Positions 63,906-64,000 of a stretch of DNA of 64,000 bases are shown in pieces. Origin of the DNA: Sulfuritalea sp. (GTDB lineage Bacteria; Pseudomonadota; Gammaproteobacteria; Burkholderiales; Rhodocyclaceae); assembly GCA_023229545.1 (NCBI GenBank), contig JALNZB010000008.1, forward strand, positions 1 to 64,000, given 5' to 3'. Every line of letters begins with the position of its first letter. The first letter of the stretch is position 1. Both the position numbers and the translations under genes were made by a program. Below the pieces are notes generated by a model, which made no database searches, was not told the origin of the DNA, and saw nothing but the letters and a program-made list of their open reading frames with translations.

Positions 63906-64000
63906 ATGAAAATCGACAATTCCGCCAAGACCATCGGCCAGGTGCAAAGCCCTGTAAGCGCCCGTGCGCATGGAACTCGCCCTGCGGCAACGGGCGTCAA
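63906..64000 (+). CDS. flgM: Anti-sigma-28 factor FlgM, cut by the right edge
   Basis: 31 codons are inside the window. It begins MKIDNSAKTIGQVQSPV, the typical FlgM N-terminus. FlgM holds FliA inactive until the hook is finished and it is exported. Position after flgA and a FliA promoter support the call. Confidence 0.85.
   Translation, partial: MKIDNSAKTIGQVQSPVSARAHGTRPAATGV

Overview
The window comes from a motile, flagellated Gram-negative bacterium, most likely a betaproteobacterium. Order (Rhodocyclales or Nitrosomonadales) is a guess from gene order and codon style. Most of the DNA is GC-rich, but about 14.2-20.7 kb is clearly AT-richer.

Layout. (1) 1-5722, minus strand: one uninterrupted reading frame that runs off the left edge. 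It encodes at least 1,907 residues built almost wholly from an 8-residue repeat, L-T/S-T/S-x-Q-I/V-x-A/G. A sigma-28 (FliA)-type promoter lies upstream at 6030-6056. (2) 6.1-31.2 kb: a surface-glycan or protein-modification island. It holds two GT41 (O-GlcNAc-transferase-like) TPR proteins, one fused to a methyltransferase; a NeuB-like synthase with a cupin tail; a ThDP enzyme; several sugar-nucleotide dehydratases/epimerases; a CDP-3,6-dideoxyhexose set (rfbF, rfbG, rfbH, an rfbC-like epimerase and a reductase); glycosyltransferases; FkbM methyltransferases; and a low-GC block with three radical SAM enzymes. (3) 31.5-36.2 kb: a complete three-part type I secretion exporter (ABC protein, membrane fusion protein, NodT-type outer-membrane lipoprotein). 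(4) 36.2-64.0 kb: flagellar genes. fliE-fleR-fleS are on the minus strand. fliF-G-H-I-J-K-L-M-N-O-P-Q-R are on the plus strand. flgB-C-D-E-F-(second flgE)-G-H-I-J and flgK-L plus a small lipoprotein are on the minus strand. flgA and the start of flgM are on the plus strand.

How it may fit together. Sigma-54 promoters stand before fliE, flgB and probably fliF, and sigma-28 promoters before flgK, flgM and the giant repeat gene. This is the usual FleSR/sigma-54 then FliA hierarchy, and it places the giant Ser/Thr-rich protein in the late flagellar class. Its neighbours suggest a testable idea: a very long repetitive surface or secreted protein, made with the late flagellar genes, glycosylated by the GT41 enzymes and perhaps exported by the type I system. 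Only the reading frame, the repeats and the promoter match are seen directly; the rest is inference.

Other structure: an eight-copy dispersed ~24-bp repeat found both between and inside genes, a 19-bp inverted repeat that appears to have inserted in frame into the FlgH signal peptide, two FlgE-type hook genes in one operon, and a GGCAA-N3-TTGCC palindrome upstream of three flagellar transcription units.
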